Shown here in pieces: positions 14,104 through 22,124 of a DNA stretch of 46,928 bases. A program made the translations under genes and the position numbers. The first letter of the stretch is position 1. Every line of letters begins with the position of its first letter. The DNA comes from Bacteroidota bacterium. GTDB lineage: Bacteria; Bacteroidota; Bacteroidia; Chitinophagales; Chitinophagaceae. The DNA lies in contig JAEZAM010000126.1 of NCBI GenBank assembly GCA_023430465.1, positions 1 to 46,928 on the forward strand, given 5' to 3'. A model generated the notes under the pieces. That model searched no databases. It had not been told where the DNA came from and worked only from the letters and a program-made list of their open reading frames with translations.

Positions 14104-16683
14104 CTATTTCTTTTTCGCCGATTTTTTTGCCGGCGATTTTTTTGCCGCAGCTTTCTTTGCAGGTGCCTTTTTCTGCTTTTTGGTAAATGCTCCGGGCACT
14201 TCAGCTTCTATCATTTGTTTCACTTCGTCTAGTGTAAACAGGGCCGCTTCTTCAGGTGTATATTTTGTGTCATCCTTCTTCCGTGGGAGTTTCAGCATTT
14301 TTTTTCCAAACCGGATGAAGGGTCCCCAACGGCCATTCTCCACCGCAATCTTATCATCCGCCCATCGCAGGATAAACCGATTCGATTCTTTCTTCACCTT
14401 CGCGTCGATCAGTTCATCAATATCTGCTTTCGACAGATTATCAAAATCATATCGGCGGGGCACATTGATAAACATACCGTCCCATTTGATGAATGGACCA
14501 AAACGTCCTTTGCCTTTGGTGACCGGCTTATCTTCATACATAGCCACCGGTGCATCTGCCGTTTTCTTTTCCTCGATAAATGAAATAGCCTTGTCGATAT
14601 CCACTGACCCGAGATCGGTGCCGCGTGGGATGGAGATATATTCTTCGCCCCATTTCACATAGGGTCCGAAACGACCAACATTGACTGAAATTTCCTTACC
14701 CTCGTATTCACCCATCGTGCCCTGGAGCTTGAACAACTCCATCGCTTCTTCATAGGTGATGGTCTCTATGCTTTGACCGGTGGGTATCTTTGCAAATCTT
14801 GGTTTCTCTTCATCATTCGCATCTCCGATCTGCACCATTGCGCCATAGCGTCCCATACGCGCTACAACCGGCTTCCCGGTTTCCGGATCCGTTCCCAGTT
14901 CACGTTCACCCTTGATCCGTTCTGCGGTCTCGATCGTCTTTTCCACATCCTTTTTGAAAGGGCTATAGAACTCCTCGATCATCTTGTTCCACTTCATTTT
15001 TCCTTCGGCCACTTCATCAAACTCCTGCTCAATCCGCGCAGTGAAACCATAATCCATGATGTCATCAAAATATTGCTTCAGAAAATCCGTCACAACAAGG
15101 CCAAGATCAGATGGAAACAGTTTTGACTTTTCCGCGCCGGTTGTTTCCTGTTCCATTTCTTTGGAAACGGTATCGGCGCGCAGAACAAACACACGGAGGT
15201 CACGACGCGTACCTTCTTTATCCCGCTTTTCCACATATCCGCGTTTGAGTATGGTGGAGATGGTGGGTGCATAGGTGGAAGGCCGGCCAATGCCCAACTC
15301 TTCCAGTTTTTTTACCAGCGATGCCTCGGTGTATCGGGGCAGCGGCCGGGTGAACCGTTCGGTGGCTTTCATTTCGCGGAGCGGTAATACCTGGCCCACT
15401 GTCAGAGGGGGAAGCATGCCTTCCTGTGTTTCATCCTCCGTTGCGTCATCATCATCCTTATCCTCGCGATATACTTTGAGGAAGCCGTCAAACTTCATTA
15501 CCTCTCCAGCAGCGGAAAGCTCTTCATTATTGGTAGAAATAGAAATTTTTGCAGTTGTCTTTTCCAGTTCGGCATCTGCCATCTGGCTGGCCATGGTCCG
15601 TTTCCAGATGAGCTCGTACAATCTTTTCCAGTCGGGCTCTTCCACCGTCAGGTTATTCATGTAAGTCGGCCGGATAGCTTCGTGTGCTTCCTGTGCACTT
15701 TCATTCCTGTTCTTGTATTTGCGGAACTGGTGATAGCGATCACCGTACATACCTTTTACCGTGCGGGTGATATCACCCAGTGCAGTATCAGAGAGATTGA
15801 CACTGTCGGTACGCATATAGGTGATGTAACCATTCTCATAAAGCTTTTGCGCAATGAGCATCGTACGCGATACGCCGTAACCAAGTTTGCGCGATGCTTC
15901 CTGCTGCAGGGTAGATGTTGTAAATGGCGGAGCGGGGGAACGCTTGCCTGGCTTCACCTGGATATCAGTGACCTTGTAAGTTGCGCCGATACAGCTTTTC
16001 AGAAAAGCTTCCGCTCCTTCAGCATCGCCCTGTTTCTTTCCTTCAGCAGAAAAATTAACGGGGCGGTCGCCCATGTCTTTGGCGCTGAAAATACCTTCAA
16101 TGCGGAAATTGCTGACCGGAATAAAGGCGTTGATCTCGCGCTCGCGTTCTGCAATCAGTCGCACAGCTACACTTTGCACACGACCTGCGCTCAGGTTGTT
16201 CCGCATGCTCATTTTGCGCCAGAGGACGGGGCTGAGTTCAAAGCCTACAATGCGGTCAAGAATCCGGCGGGCCTGTTGTGCCATCACCAGATTCATGTCA
16301 AGTTTCCTTGGCTGCGCCACTGCTGATTCGATAGCAGGTTTAGTGATCTCATGGAAAACGATCCGTTTTGTTTCTTTTGGATCAAGGCCCAGTACCTCGC
16401 AAAGATGCCAACTGATGGCTTCCCCTTCACGGTCCTCATCCGTAGCCAGCCACACTTCGTCGGATTTGTTCGCCAGGGATCGAAGCTCTTTCACCACCTT
16501 TTCTTTATCCTCAGAAATAATGTATCGGGGTTCAAAGTTCTTTTCAACATCAATGCCCATGCCCGCTTTTTCAAGGTCGCGAATATGTCCAAAACAACTT
16601 TTCACCTGGAATTCCTTACCCAGGATCTTCTCAATTGTTTTAGCTTTCGCAGGGCTCTCAACTATTAACAGGTTTTTCGCCAT
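14104..16683 (-). CDS. topA: DNA topoisomerase I
   Basis: Type IA topoisomerase that relaxes negative supercoils by a transient 5'-phosphotyrosine link. The Toprim domain opens the protein (LLIVESPAKAKTIEKILG with E9; the metal triad TDEDREGE with D82, D84, E86). The active tyrosine is Y289 in GYITYMRTDS. The C-terminal third lacks cysteine zinc fingers and instead holds repeated GRFGPYVKWG / GRFGPFIKWDG / GRWGPFIRFG modules, the topoisomerase C-terminal repeat. The last 25 residues are a Lys-Ala-Pro tail resembling histone H1. I begin at the ATG at 16683; the frame extends two codons to a GTG. At 859 residues it is normal for the phylum. A TAACTTG box about 43 bases upstream may be its promoter. 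Confidence 0.96.
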   Translation of the reverse strand: MAKNLLIVESPAKAKTIEKILGKEFQVKSCFGHIRDLEKAGMGIDVEKNFEPRYIISEDKEKVVKELRSLANKSDEVWLATDEDREGEAISWHLCEVLGLDPKETKRIVFHEITKPAIESAVAQPRKLDMNLVMAQQARRILDRIVGFELSPVLWRKMSMRNNLSAGRVQSVAVRLIAEREREINAFIPVSNFRIEGIFSAKDMGDRPVNFSAEGKKQGDAEGAEAFLKSCIGATYKVTDIQVKPGKRSPAPPFTTSTLQQEASRKLGYGVSRTMLIAQKLYENGYITYMRTDSVNLSDTALGDITRTVKGMYGDRYHQFRKYKNRNESAQEAHEAIRPTYMNNLTVEEPDWKRLYELIWKRTMASQMADAELEKTTAKISISTNNEELSAAGEVMKFDGFLKVYREDKDDDDATEDETQEGMLPPLTVGQVLPLREMKATERFTRPLPRYTEASLVKKLEELGIGRPSTYAPTISTILKRGYVEKRDKEGTRRDLRVFVLRADTVSKEMEQETTGAEKSKLFPSDLGLVVTDFLKQYFDDIMDYGFTARIEQEFDEVAEGKMKWNKMIEEFYSPFKKDVEKTIETAERIKGERELGTDPETGKPVVARMGRYGAMVQIGDANDEEKPRFAKIPTGQSIETITYEEAMELFKLQGTMGEYEGKEISVNVGRFGPYVKWGEEYISIPRGTDLGSVDIDKAISFIEEKKTADAPVAMYEDKPVTKGKGRFGPFIKWDGMFINVPRRYDFDNLSKADIDELIDAKVKKESNRFILRWADDKIAVENGRWGPFIRFGKKMLKLPRKKDDTKYTPEEAALFTLDEVKQMIEAEVPGAFTKKQKKAPAKKAAAKKSPAKKSAKKK

Positions 16684-16847
16684 ATACACACCATATTATA
16701 ATACAAAACCGCTTTTCGGCGGCTGCAAGTTAGAACAAGAATAATAAATTTCCGGCAAACAGGGTTTTGGACCACGTGAGGCAGGGCTTGTTAATGGGGA
16801 AAAAACCTTGAAGACTGGCGTGATATAACTATTCAACTAGAGGCAAT

Positions 16848-17615
16848 TCAACTGTTCAGTGGCGCGCTGATACTTGCTGTCATCTGTTTGTATATTTCTG
16901 CCAGCCTGGGGAAATCTGCCAGCAATGCCAGGTGTTTCTCTATGGTGGCGTCATCATGTCGCGCTGCCGGTCCTGTCTGCAGGCCCGCAGGTGAGTGGTC
17001 GCGGACACGCAGTGCTGTTTCCTCGATGATGGGTTGCAGTTGCCTGAAATCGATTCCTGACTTTTTGCAATAGGCTTCCGCCAATGCGTATAAATGATTG
17101 GTAAAATTATTCACGAACACGGCGGCTACGTGTAAACGCATGCGGGCTGCGTCCCCGGCTTCAATAGGTGTCCCTTCAGAAACAGAGGCCGCCAAAGTCT
17201 GCAGGGTCCGACGGGCTTTGTCATCACTGCCGTCATAATAAAGGGGGATCGGTGGCGGTGTTTGTTTTTCACTGCTAAGACTCTGCAGAGGATAAAGAAC
17301 ACCATGATGTGCACTCACGTCACGGAGGATTTCGCGGTCTACGGCTGCCGCCGTATGAGCGACTACTTTTCCCGGCAACCGGAGCTCGGCCGCAACATCA
17401 GCAATGGAGCTGTCGTTCACCGCAATGATATATACATCCGCATCCCGGTTGATCAGGCTCATATAATTCGCGGACTCTGTATCCCATTCATACGCGAGCG
17501 CGCTGGCAGAACTTGCGTTCCTGCTCATTACCTGCAGGATCACATGACCCGCCTTCATCAGTTTCCGGCCAAGGACCGCCGCTGTATTTCCCGAACCGAT
17601 CATGACAATATCCAT
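16848..17615 (-). CDS. Rossmann-like plus DUF2520 protein
   Basis: A 255-residue protein with an N-terminal dinucleotide-binding fold (IVMIGSGNTAAVLGRKLMKAG, residues 3-23) and a C-terminal all-helical DUF2520 domain. Family marks are YIIAVNDSSIADVA, VVAHTAAAVDREIL, GVLYPLQSLS and, in the helical domain, HVAAVFVNNFTNHLYALAEAYC. The fold resembles short 6-phosphogluconate dehydrogenase-like or F420-reductase-like oxidoreductases, so an NAD(P)-linked reduction is plausible, but no substrate is known. It is divergent from the alpha/beta hydrolase gene and lies upstream of topA on the same strand with a 164-base gap. Confidence 0.88.
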   Translation of the reverse strand: MDIVMIGSGNTAAVLGRKLMKAGHVILQVMSRNASSASALAYEWDTESANYMSLINRDADVYIIAVNDSSIADVAAELRLPGKVVAHTAAAVDREILRDVSAHHGVLYPLQSLSSEKQTPPPIPLYYDGSDDKARRTLQTLAASVSEGTPIEAGDAARMRLHVAAVFVNNFTNHLYALAEAYCKKSGIDFRQLQPIIEETALRVRDHSPAGLQTGPAARHDDATIEKHLALLADFPRLAEIYKQMTASISAPLNS

Positions 17616-17640
17616 GCTGGCTGATTGATGGCTTTTGTGA

Positions 17641-17648
17641 TAAATTTG
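17641..17648 (+). promoter_or_regulatory. -7 promoter box of the alpha/beta hydrolase
   Basis: TAAATTTG matches TAnnTTTG exactly and is six bases before the ATG at 17655. It lies downstream of the alternative starts at 17625 (TTG) and 17628 (ATG), so a transcript from here could only use 17655. Confidence 0.6.
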
Positions 17649-17654
17649 CTGCGC

Positions 17655-18512
17655 ATGAAGTTAGCTCAAAAATTCGCGCTGGCCTATATACGGACGAGGC
17701 TGAAAATTATCTCGATGATATCACCCCGGCGCGCGGCAAAGGAAGCATTTACCCTCTTCTGCACACCGCAATACAGGCATAATAAACCACTCACTGATCT
17801 TTTTGAAAAAGCAAACAAGCTCAATTTCCGGTTTGGTGAGTATGATATCTCCGGCTTCAGCTGGAATACTTCCGGTACAAAACGAATTCTCATCGCGCAT
17901 GGATTTGAATCCTCGGCTGCCAACTTTGAGCATTACATTGCGGCGCTCATTGAAAAGAATTGCGCGGTGTTTGCTGTGGATGCGCCCGCGCATGGCCGAA
18001 GCAGTGGCAAGCAGGTGAATGCACTGGTGTACAAGCAACTCCTGACACACCTGCATGAAACCTATGGGCCGTTTGATGGCAGCCTGGGTCATTCCTTCGG
18101 AGGGCTGGCTTTGAGTCTTGCAGTAGCCGACCTGCCACCTGACCCAAACTACCGGATGGTACTTATAGCACCGGCAACGGAAACAACCACCGTGATCAGG
18201 CAGTTCCTGGAATTCGTGCGGCTGCGAAACCCGAAAGTCAAGCAGCATATGATCAACATCATTCATGACCTCTCGGGACAAAGCCTTGAATGGTTTTCGG
18301 TAAAACGTGCGTTGACTGCTATTCCCGGTAGTGTGGTCTGGGTACACGATACGATGGATGACGTCACTCCTTTCAAAGATGCAGAGGCGATTCTCGAGTA
18401 CAACTTACCCAATGTAGAGTTCATGGCTACAACCGGGCTCGGCCATAGAAAGATCTACCGTGATGCCCTAGTCGGTGCCAGGGTGATTGCATTTTTAACT
18501 GAAGATCAATGA
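17655..18512 (+). CDS. alpha/beta hydrolase
   Basis: A 285-residue serine hydrolase of unknown substrate. The oxyanion-hole segment ILIAHGFESSAANFEHY, the nucleophile elbow GHSFGGLAL, a C-terminal aspartate in WVHDTMDDVTPF and the histidine of GLGHRKIY form a full catalytic triad. The N-terminus is amphipathic and basic (MKLAQKFALAYIRTRLK), with no clear signal peptide, so the enzyme is probably cytoplasmic or loosely attached to the membrane. The start at 17655 is chosen because a perfect -7 box lies just before it; the frame could extend to 17628. The following SGNH hydrolase begins 7 bases after the stop, so two hydrolases of different folds are coupled. Confidence 0.88.
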   Translation: MKLAQKFALAYIRTRLKIISMISPRRAAKEAFTLFCTPQYRHNKPLTDLFEKANKLNFRFGEYDISGFSWNTSGTKRILIAHGFESSAANFEHYIAALIEKNCAVFAVDAPAHGRSSGKQVNALVYKQLLTHLHETYGPFDGSLGHSFGGLALSLAVADLPPDPNYRMVLIAPATETTTVIRQFLEFVRLRNPKVKQHMINIIHDLSGQSLEWFSVKRALTAIPGSVVWVHDTMDDVTPFKDAEAILEYNLPNVEFMATTGLGHRKIYRDALVGARVIAFLTEDQ

Positions 18513-18519
18513 AACCAGT

Positions 18520-19203
18520 TTGAAAGCAAATCGAATCAGCCGGCGCATTTTATTTATCCTCTTCATATTTTTCTGTATGACCAATAACGTTTTCGGCCAG
18601 CAACCCCTTCGATACCTTGCCCTGGGTGATTCTTATACCATCGGGGAAAGCCTGCCGCCAACGGACAATTTTCCTTCACAGGTACAAGCCATACTGGCGA
18701 AGCAGGGCGTGATCATCGATGAAATAACAATCATCGCAAAAACGGGATGGACAACCGATGAACTTTCGCAGGCGATCGATGCAGCACAACCGGCCAATGA
18801 TTATGATTTCGTGAGCTTACTGGTTGGCGTGAATAATCAGTACCGCGGAAGATCAGCCGCCGAATATGCCGGTGAATTCGAAGCCCTGTTACATCGCGCG
18901 ATAGGATTTGCGGGAGGCAGAAGGGAAAGGGTAGTGGTACTTTCCATTCCGGACTGGGGTGTGACCCCCTATGCGGAGGGAAGAGACAGACTGGCCATTG
19001 CCCGGGCGATCGATGCATATAATAAGGTAAACCGGGACATCAGCCGGAAGCATGACATCAGGTACATTGACATCACTCCGGGTACCCGCAAGGCATCTTC
19101 TGATCCTGTATTGGTGGCAGAAGACGGGCTCCATCCTTCGTCAATCACCTATCACGAATGGGCCGAGGCCGTCGCGGCATGGATAACGAAGATGTTGAAA
19201 TAA
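18520..19203 (+). CDS. secreted SGNH/GDSL-family hydrolase
   Basis: A 227-residue esterase-type enzyme. Block I is YLALGDSYTIGESL with the catalytic serine; block III is VSLLVGVNNQYRGR with the oxyanion asparagine; block V is DGLHPSSITYHEWA with the Asp-His pair. A Sec signal peptide (RRILFILFIFFCMTNNVFGQ) precedes the domain. The start is a TTG at 18520, seven bases after the previous stop; an ATG at 18509 runs into a stop after four codons, and the next in-frame ATG would remove the basic part of the signal peptide. The substrate is not known: members act on lipids, acetylated sugars or peptidoglycan. Confidence 0.9.
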   Translation: MKANRISRRILFILFIFFCMTNNVFGQQPLRYLALGDSYTIGESLPPTDNFPSQVQAILAKQGVIIDEITIIAKTGWTTDELSQAIDAAQPANDYDFVSLLVGVNNQYRGRSAAEYAGEFEALLHRAIGFAGGRRERVVVLSIPDWGVTPYAEGRDRLAIARAIDAYNKVNRDISRKHDIRYIDITPGTRKASSDPVLVAEDGLHPSSITYHEWAEAVAAWITKMLK

Positions 19204-19256
19204 GGGCAGGGTGGCTATTCATTGGCAAACAAGCGTCCTGTTTAGTGAAATTGCAA

Positions 19257-19264
19257 TACTTTTG
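19257..19264 (+). promoter_or_regulatory. -7 promoter box of the fdx-iscX cluster
   Basis: TACTTTTG matches TAnnTTTG exactly and lies 55 bases before the ferredoxin ATG, leaving a leader of roughly 50 bases that contains an inverted repeat. Confidence 0.6.
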
Positions 19265-19268
19265 CCAT

Positions 19269-19304
19269 CCTTTCAGCGAAAACGCGATTTCGCTGCGCTG
19301 AAGG
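19269..19304 (+). promoter_or_regulatory. leader with two competing hairpins before fdx
   Basis: Two pairings share the segment CAGCG at 19274-19278. One is CAGCGAAA (19274-19281) with TTTCGCTG (19288-19295), a perfect 8-bp stem with a six-base loop. The other is the outer pairing CCTTTCAGCG (19269-19278) with CGCTGAAGG (19296-19304), broken by one bulged T. Only one can form at a time. No T tract follows, so it is not a terminator. Confidence 0.4.
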
Positions 19305-19319
19305 GTAAAAAATTGAACC

Positions 19320-19655
19320 ATGTATACCATCAGGATAAAATTTGAGCAGAAAGGGCTGGAGCCGGTAATGCTGGAAAATGTGGAGCCAGGTCAAACCCTC
19401 CTCGAACTAGCCTTGAAAAATGATATAGAATTACACCACAATTGCGGAGGCGTTTGCGCCTGTACCACCTGCCATCTGTATATCGATAAAGGCATGGAGC
19501 ATATCGATGAGCTAAGTGACAGAGAGGAAGATTTTATCGACAGAGCGGTGAACCCGCGGCTGAATTCCCGGCTTGGCTGCCAGTCGCTGCTCCTGGATGG
19601 CAACGGTGAAATCGAAGTTTTATTACCCGACCAGACCCAGTTCCTGGGTGAATAA
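19320..19655 (+). CDS. fdx: Isc-type 2Fe-2S ferredoxin
   Basis: An electron-transfer protein of 111 residues, the length of E. coli Fdx, which supplies electrons during Fe-S cluster building. The ligands C42, C48, C51 and C87 follow the spacing C-x5-C-x2-C...C, and the extra C46 of the E. coli protein is also present (NCGGVCACTTCH; RLGCQSLL). These are the adrenodoxin/Isc-type signatures, not plant type. It is followed 29 bases later by iscX, as in classical isc operons, but the remaining isc genes (iscS, iscU, hscA, hscB) are absent here. A consensus promoter and a structured leader precede it. Confidence 0.95.
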   Translation: MYTIRIKFEQKGLEPVMLENVEPGQTLLELALKNDIELHHNCGGVCACTTCHLYIDKGMEHIDELSDREEDFIDRAVNPRLNSRLGCQSLLLDGNGEIEVLLPDQTQFLGE

Positions 19656-19684
19656 TCCTGCTTCGGCGGACGAATATTTTTAAT

Positions 19685-19924
19685 ATGAATCAATTTGAAC
19701 CACCCATCAATTGGGCAGACCATGAAGACATCGCCTTGAAACTTTACGAAAGGTTCGGGGACGATTTCAACGAAGGAAAGATCTACCGGGTCCGTTTTAC
19801 GGATCTGCTGGAATATGTGTTACAGATTCCCGGATTTGAAGGTACGCGTGAACAAAGCACCGAGGGACACCTCGAAATGATCCAGAGTGCATGGGTTTAC
19901 GAGTGGCGCGACAACCAAAAATAA
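19685..19924 (+). CDS. iscX: IscX-like Fe-S assembly regulator
   Basis: A 79-residue acidic protein of the IscX (YfhJ) family, which binds the cysteine desulfurase IscS and iron and tunes cluster assembly. Diagnostic parts are INWADHEDIALKLYERFGDDF, VRFTDLLEYVLQIPGFEG (VRFTD is near-invariant) and the closing HLEMIQSAWVYEW. A short insert EGKIYR before VRFTD makes it slightly longer than the 66-residue E. coli protein. It lies between fdx (29-base gap) and kdsC (20-base gap), suggesting a shared transcript. Confidence 0.92.
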   Translation: MNQFEPPINWADHEDIALKLYERFGDDFNEGKIYRVRFTDLLEYVLQIPGFEGTREQSTEGHLEMIQSAWVYEWRDNQK

Positions 19925-19944
19925 TAGCCAGATAAATCAGCTTC

Positions 19945-20463
19945 ATGGACAGCGAACTGTTCTCGCAGATATCTACATTCATATTTGACATTGATGGCGT
20001 GCTGACAGACGGCACTATCCTGGTGCTGGAGAATGGTGTGCAGGCAAGACGAATGCATATCAAGGACGGGTATGCCCTGCAACTGGCAGTAAAAAAGAAT
20101 TATCGTGTGGTCATCATCTCGGGTGCTGCACCCTCACCGGTGGTTGACCGGCTGGAAAAGCTCGGCATCACCGAGATCCATATGTCTGTAAAGGATAAGA
20201 AACAATTCATCGCACAGCTTGCAGCGACGGATCAACTTTCGCTCGCCGGCATTCTCTATATGGGTGATGACATGCCGGATATCGCAGCCATGAGTATCGT
20301 AGGTCTTCCGACCTGCCCGTCGGATGCAGTGACCGAGATAAAAGGCGCGGTAAAGTATATTTCACCGGTGCCAGGAGGACTTGGTTGTGTACGCGATGTG
20401 ATAGAAAAGGTGTTGAAACTTCGCGGAGATTGGAACCACGCTGAAGGCGTGACCTCCCGCTAA
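19945..20463 (+). CDS. kdsC: KdsC-like 3-deoxy-D-manno-octulosonate 8-phosphate phosphatase
   Basis: HAD-superfamily phosphatase of the C0 type (no cap domain), 172 residues, which removes phosphate from KDO-8-P in lipopolysaccharide core synthesis. The nucleophile motif FDIDGVLTDG has D15 and D17; motif II is VVIISGAAP; motif III lysine is in SVKDKK; motif IV is MGDDMPD. The segment MHIKDGYALQLA is typical of KdsC/CMAS tetramers. It ends with an unrelated short tail after LKLRGDWN. Located after iscX with a 20-base gap and before the UbiA-family gene, which has its own candidate promoter. Confidence 0.93.
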   Translation: MDSELFSQISTFIFDIDGVLTDGTILVLENGVQARRMHIKDGYALQLAVKKNYRVVIISGAAPSPVVDRLEKLGITEIHMSVKDKKQFIAQLAATDQLSLAGILYMGDDMPDIAAMSIVGLPTCPSDAVTEIKGAVKYISPVPGGLGCVRDVIEKVLKLRGDWNHAEGVTSR

Positions 20464-20498
20464 AAAATTGTAGGTTGGCATTAACGGGGATGCTGATG

Positions 20499-20506
20499 TA
20501 TCTTGC
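20499..20506 (+). promoter_or_regulatory. weak promoter of the UbiA-family gene
   Basis: TATCTTGC is a near match to the -7 consensus, with a TTG at 20475-20477 placed 21 bases upstream as a possible -33 element. It sits 14 bases before the ATG at 20521. Confidence 0.4.
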
Positions 20507-20520
20507 GCAAAATTGATTCA

Positions 20521-21468
20521 ATGAGATTGATCAGTGCTTTTCTCCGGATGATCCGCCTGCCCAATCTCCTCTTCATTGCCCTCACGCAGGTACTTTTCCA
20601 GTTTTGTATTTACTACCCGCTTTACCAGGACAGCACTCCCGATAATGACCTTTACAGATTCGTGCTGCTCGTGTTTTCATCTTTGTTCATAGCCGCGGCG
20701 GGGTATATTATCAATGATTATTTTGACATCAACATCGATGAGGTAAACAAACCGGACAAAATGGTAGTGGACCGGCATATCAGTCGCCGCTGGGCCATTG
20801 CCTGGCATTTCATGCTTAGTATTTCCGGTATACTGCTAACCGCAGTGGCGCTGCCCGTCAGGCAACAATGGTACCTGCTGCTGGCTAATGCCTGCTGCCC
20901 GTTGCTGCTTTGGTTTTACTCCACGACGTTCAAAAAGAAATTGCTGATCGGAAACGTGATCATTGCGCTGCTCACTGCGTGGACCATTCTACTGATCTTC
21001 TTTTCCAAAGTATCGATCTATGATGCGATCGGGATGGGACATCCGAGCCAGCCCAAGCTATTCAAATTTGCGTTCCTGTATGCAGGATTTGCGTTCATCA
21101 TCTCACTTATACGGGAAGCTATAAAAGACATCGAGGACATGGAAGGCGACCGGCGCTACGGATGCCGGACGATGCCCATCTCCTGGGGGGTAAATGCAAC
21201 CAAAGTATACATCGCCGTCTGGCTGATTATCCTGCTGGCCACGCTTGTTGTGGTTCAGATTTACGTTCTGCAATTCCGGTGGTGGTGGGCCGTGGTATAC
21301 TGCGCCGCCTTTATCGTGGTTCCACTCGGATTGATATTTAAAAATTTATTGTCCGCGGTGACTGTGCGGGATTATCACCAGCTTAGTTCACTCACGAAAA
21401 AAGTGATGCTGGCCGGTATTCTTTCCATGGCATTATTTTCTTATTACCTGGTTTATAACAATAGTTGA
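20521..21468 (+). CDS. UbiA-family membrane prenyltransferase
   Basis: An integral membrane protein of 315 residues with about eight or nine hydrophobic segments. Both aspartate-rich motifs that hold the Mg-diphosphate are present: NDYFDINIDEVNKPDKMV after the second helix and DIEDMEGDRRYGCRTMPI in the middle. It transfers an isoprenoid chain to an acceptor within the membrane. Bacteroidota homologues are often labelled geranylgeranylglycerol-phosphate geranylgeranyltransferase, from similarity to archaeal ether-lipid enzymes, but the acceptor is unproven, and menaquinone or another quinone cannot be ruled out from sequence. I start at the ATG at 20521; the frame extends six codons to a TTG. 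Maf follows two bases after the stop. Confidence 0.9.
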   Translation: MRLISAFLRMIRLPNLLFIALTQVLFQFCIYYPLYQDSTPDNDLYRFVLLVFSSLFIAAAGYIINDYFDINIDEVNKPDKMVVDRHISRRWAIAWHFMLSISGILLTAVALPVRQQWYLLLANACCPLLLWFYSTTFKKKLLIGNVIIALLTAWTILLIFFSKVSIYDAIGMGHPSQPKLFKFAFLYAGFAFIISLIREAIKDIEDMEGDRRYGCRTMPISWGVNATKVYIAVWLIILLATLVVVQIYVLQFRWWWAVVYCAAFIVVPLGLIFKNLLSAVTVRDYHQLSSLTKKVMLAGILSMALFSYYLVYNNS

Positions 21469-21470
21469 GC

Positions 21471-22058
21471 ATGCAAGAAATCATCCTGGCATCACAATCA
21501 CCACGTCGCAAACAGCTATTGGAATGGGCGGAGATACCATTCAGGGTGCATGTGCGCGAGACGGATGAATCATACCCCTCCGGTTTGCTACCTGAGGATG
21601 TAGCGATTCATATCGCGCGCAATAAAGCCATCGCCGCTTCAGCCGATATTGATCCTTCGCACATCATTCTGGCTGCCGATACCATTGTTGTCATTGATGG
21701 TGACATCATAGGGAAGCCCCGTGACCGTTCGGAAGCCATCAGCATACTTGAACGCCTGGCGGGGCAGACCCATAAGGTGATCACCGGTGTTGTACTGCAG
21801 CAGGGTCAACGGGAAATCAGTTTCGCTGACACGACCACCGTAAGCTTTCATCCCCTGACACATGACCAGGTATGCTTTTATGTAGACAATTACAAGCCTT
21901 ATGATAAGGCCGGCGCGTATGCTATCCAGGAATGGATAGGCGTGGTAGGCATCCGGTCGGTACAGGGAGACTTCTACAATGTAATGGGCTTACCCGTCAG
22001 CCGGGTATACCAGGCGATCATGGAAATGAAGGATACGCCGGCGGAACATAAACCATAA
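21471..22058 (+). CDS. maf: Maf-family nucleotide pyrophosphatase
   Basis: House-cleaning nucleotide pyrophosphatase that hydrolyses non-canonical or modified nucleoside triphosphates (dTTP/UTP subfamily, YhdE-like). The signature start ILASQSPRRKQLLEWAEIPF, the catalytic-acid motif ILAADTIVVIDGDIIGKP with the conserved Asp, and the closing YDKAGAYAIQEWIGV-like segment are all present. The length of 195 residues is standard. An ATG at 21471, two bases after the upstream stop, is preferred over a TTG at 21465 that would overlap it. Tight linkage with the prenyltransferase gene indicates coupled translation. Confidence 0.95.
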   Translation: MQEIILASQSPRRKQLLEWAEIPFRVHVRETDESYPSGLLPEDVAIHIARNKAIAASADIDPSHIILAADTIVVIDGDIIGKPRDRSEAISILERLAGQTHKVITGVVLQQGQREISFADTTTVSFHPLTHDQVCFYVDNYKPYDKAGAYAIQEWIGVVGIRSVQGDFYNVMGLPVSRVYQAIMEMKDTPAEHKP

Positions 22059-22124
22059 TAACAGCCGTATTTTTCACGCTGGACCGGCATAGCCTGTTGG
22101 TAACTTTCCTGTCAACGAATACTT

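Noticed and set aside
15682..16326. Long plus-strand frame (214 codons) opposite topA
   Set aside because: It lies wholly within topA, whose catalytic motifs are clear on the minus strand; the translation has no recognisable domain and reads as an antisense shadow.
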